Of a stretch of 64,000 nucleotides of DNA, positions 63,680 to 64,000 are shown one piece after another. The stretch is from positions 1,044,001 to 1,108,000 of the forward strand of contig WPIO01000036.1 of assembly GCA_009760855.2 (NCBI GenBank). The letters are read 5' to 3'. The first letter of the stretch is position 1. Every line of letters starts with the position of its first letter. The translations under genes were made by a program, and so were the position numbers. The notes below the pieces were generated by a model, which was not told the DNA's origin, ran no database searches, and saw only the letters and a program-made list of their open reading frames with translations. The DNA is from Cristatella mucedo. Lineage: Eukaryota; Bryozoa; Phylactolaemata; Cristatellidae.

Positions 63680-64000
63680 GAGTTTACAAAGACCACCTGA
63701 CCAATGCTGATCAGGGTAGGATCTTTCTGCTGGTACTCGTGCATCCATCAGTAGCATTTGACACTCTTGACTACCAGATCTTTCAGGAGCACCACCTCTC
63801 CATGCCTTAGATATCAATGGGACAATGCTAAACCGGGTTAGGTCCTACCTCAGTGGGAGGTGCCAAGAGTGCAAAGAGTGTAAACCGGCTGTCGGTCATC
63901 CAGGGAGCCCATGCAGTATTGGGTATCTCAGGGTTACATCTCTTTTCACTATCTATACTCTCCCTCTGGCATATGTCATGTCAAACGTCATCTCAGCTTT
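63680..64000 (+). mobile_element. L2 reverse transcriptase core fragment, runs off the window
   Basis: Reads LLVLVHPSVAFDTLDYQIFQ, the RT motif normally L(L)xDLSAAFDTVDH, then YLSGR-like and GVPQGS-like stretches in changing frames, and LPLAYVMSNVISA. It is the only part of an RT catalytic domain in the window; frameshifts and the loss of the motif's usual aspartate in DLSAAFD show decay. Confidence 0.75.

Overview
This window is nuclear DNA from a metazoan, most likely an invertebrate. It has intron-rich genes with GT-AG splice sites, AATAAA signals, very long dinucleotide repeats, and many decayed L2-type LINEs, tRNA-derived SINEs and Tc1 elements. I cannot name the species. There is no operon structure, CRISPR array or rRNA.

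Layout. (1) About 0.65-3.25 kb is a decayed direct duplicate of about 11.55-14.11 kb. Each copy carries the 3' ends of two convergent genes: an unrecognised plus-strand gene ('gene X') and minus-strand RAD54L. (2) 7.4-12.6 kb holds candidate exons of gene X, next to a three-level transposon nest (7.86-9.79 kb). (3) 13.4-44.4 kb is one complete minus-strand RAD54L gene. I could place 18 coding exons whose phases all join, giving 2286 nt (761 aa plus stop). Its introns carry most of the transposons and simple repeats. (4) 44.4-54 kb has no gene I can support; it holds old L2 and SINE copies and a striking inverted repeat at 51.4-51.7 kb. (5) 54.4-57.2 kb is a plus-strand, GC-rich gene for a 933-aa protein with twelve C2H2 zinc fingers in two clusters. 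(6) 61.74-62.02 kb is the last exon of a minus-strand LSM11 gene (U7 snRNP); the rest of that gene lies outside the window or was not found. (7) The right edge holds L2 remnants, including part of a reverse transcriptase core.

Repeat system. L2 family A ends in a stem-loop plus (ATT)n. SINE-2, a tRNA-derived SINE, carries nearly the same stem-loop, so it probably uses the family A reverse transcriptase. L2 family B ends in (ATTAC)n. A second tRNA-derived family, SINE-1, has a different tail. Nested insertions (A into B, B into A, A into Tc1, SINEs into A) show that the families were active over overlapping periods.

The genes do not form a pathway. RAD54L acts in homologous recombination, LSM11 in histone pre-mRNA 3' processing, and the zinc-finger protein is a presumed DNA-binding regulator. 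The most novel items are gene X and the duplicated convergent gene ends, the LINE/SINE shared tail, the internally duplicated finger array and the fold-back structure.
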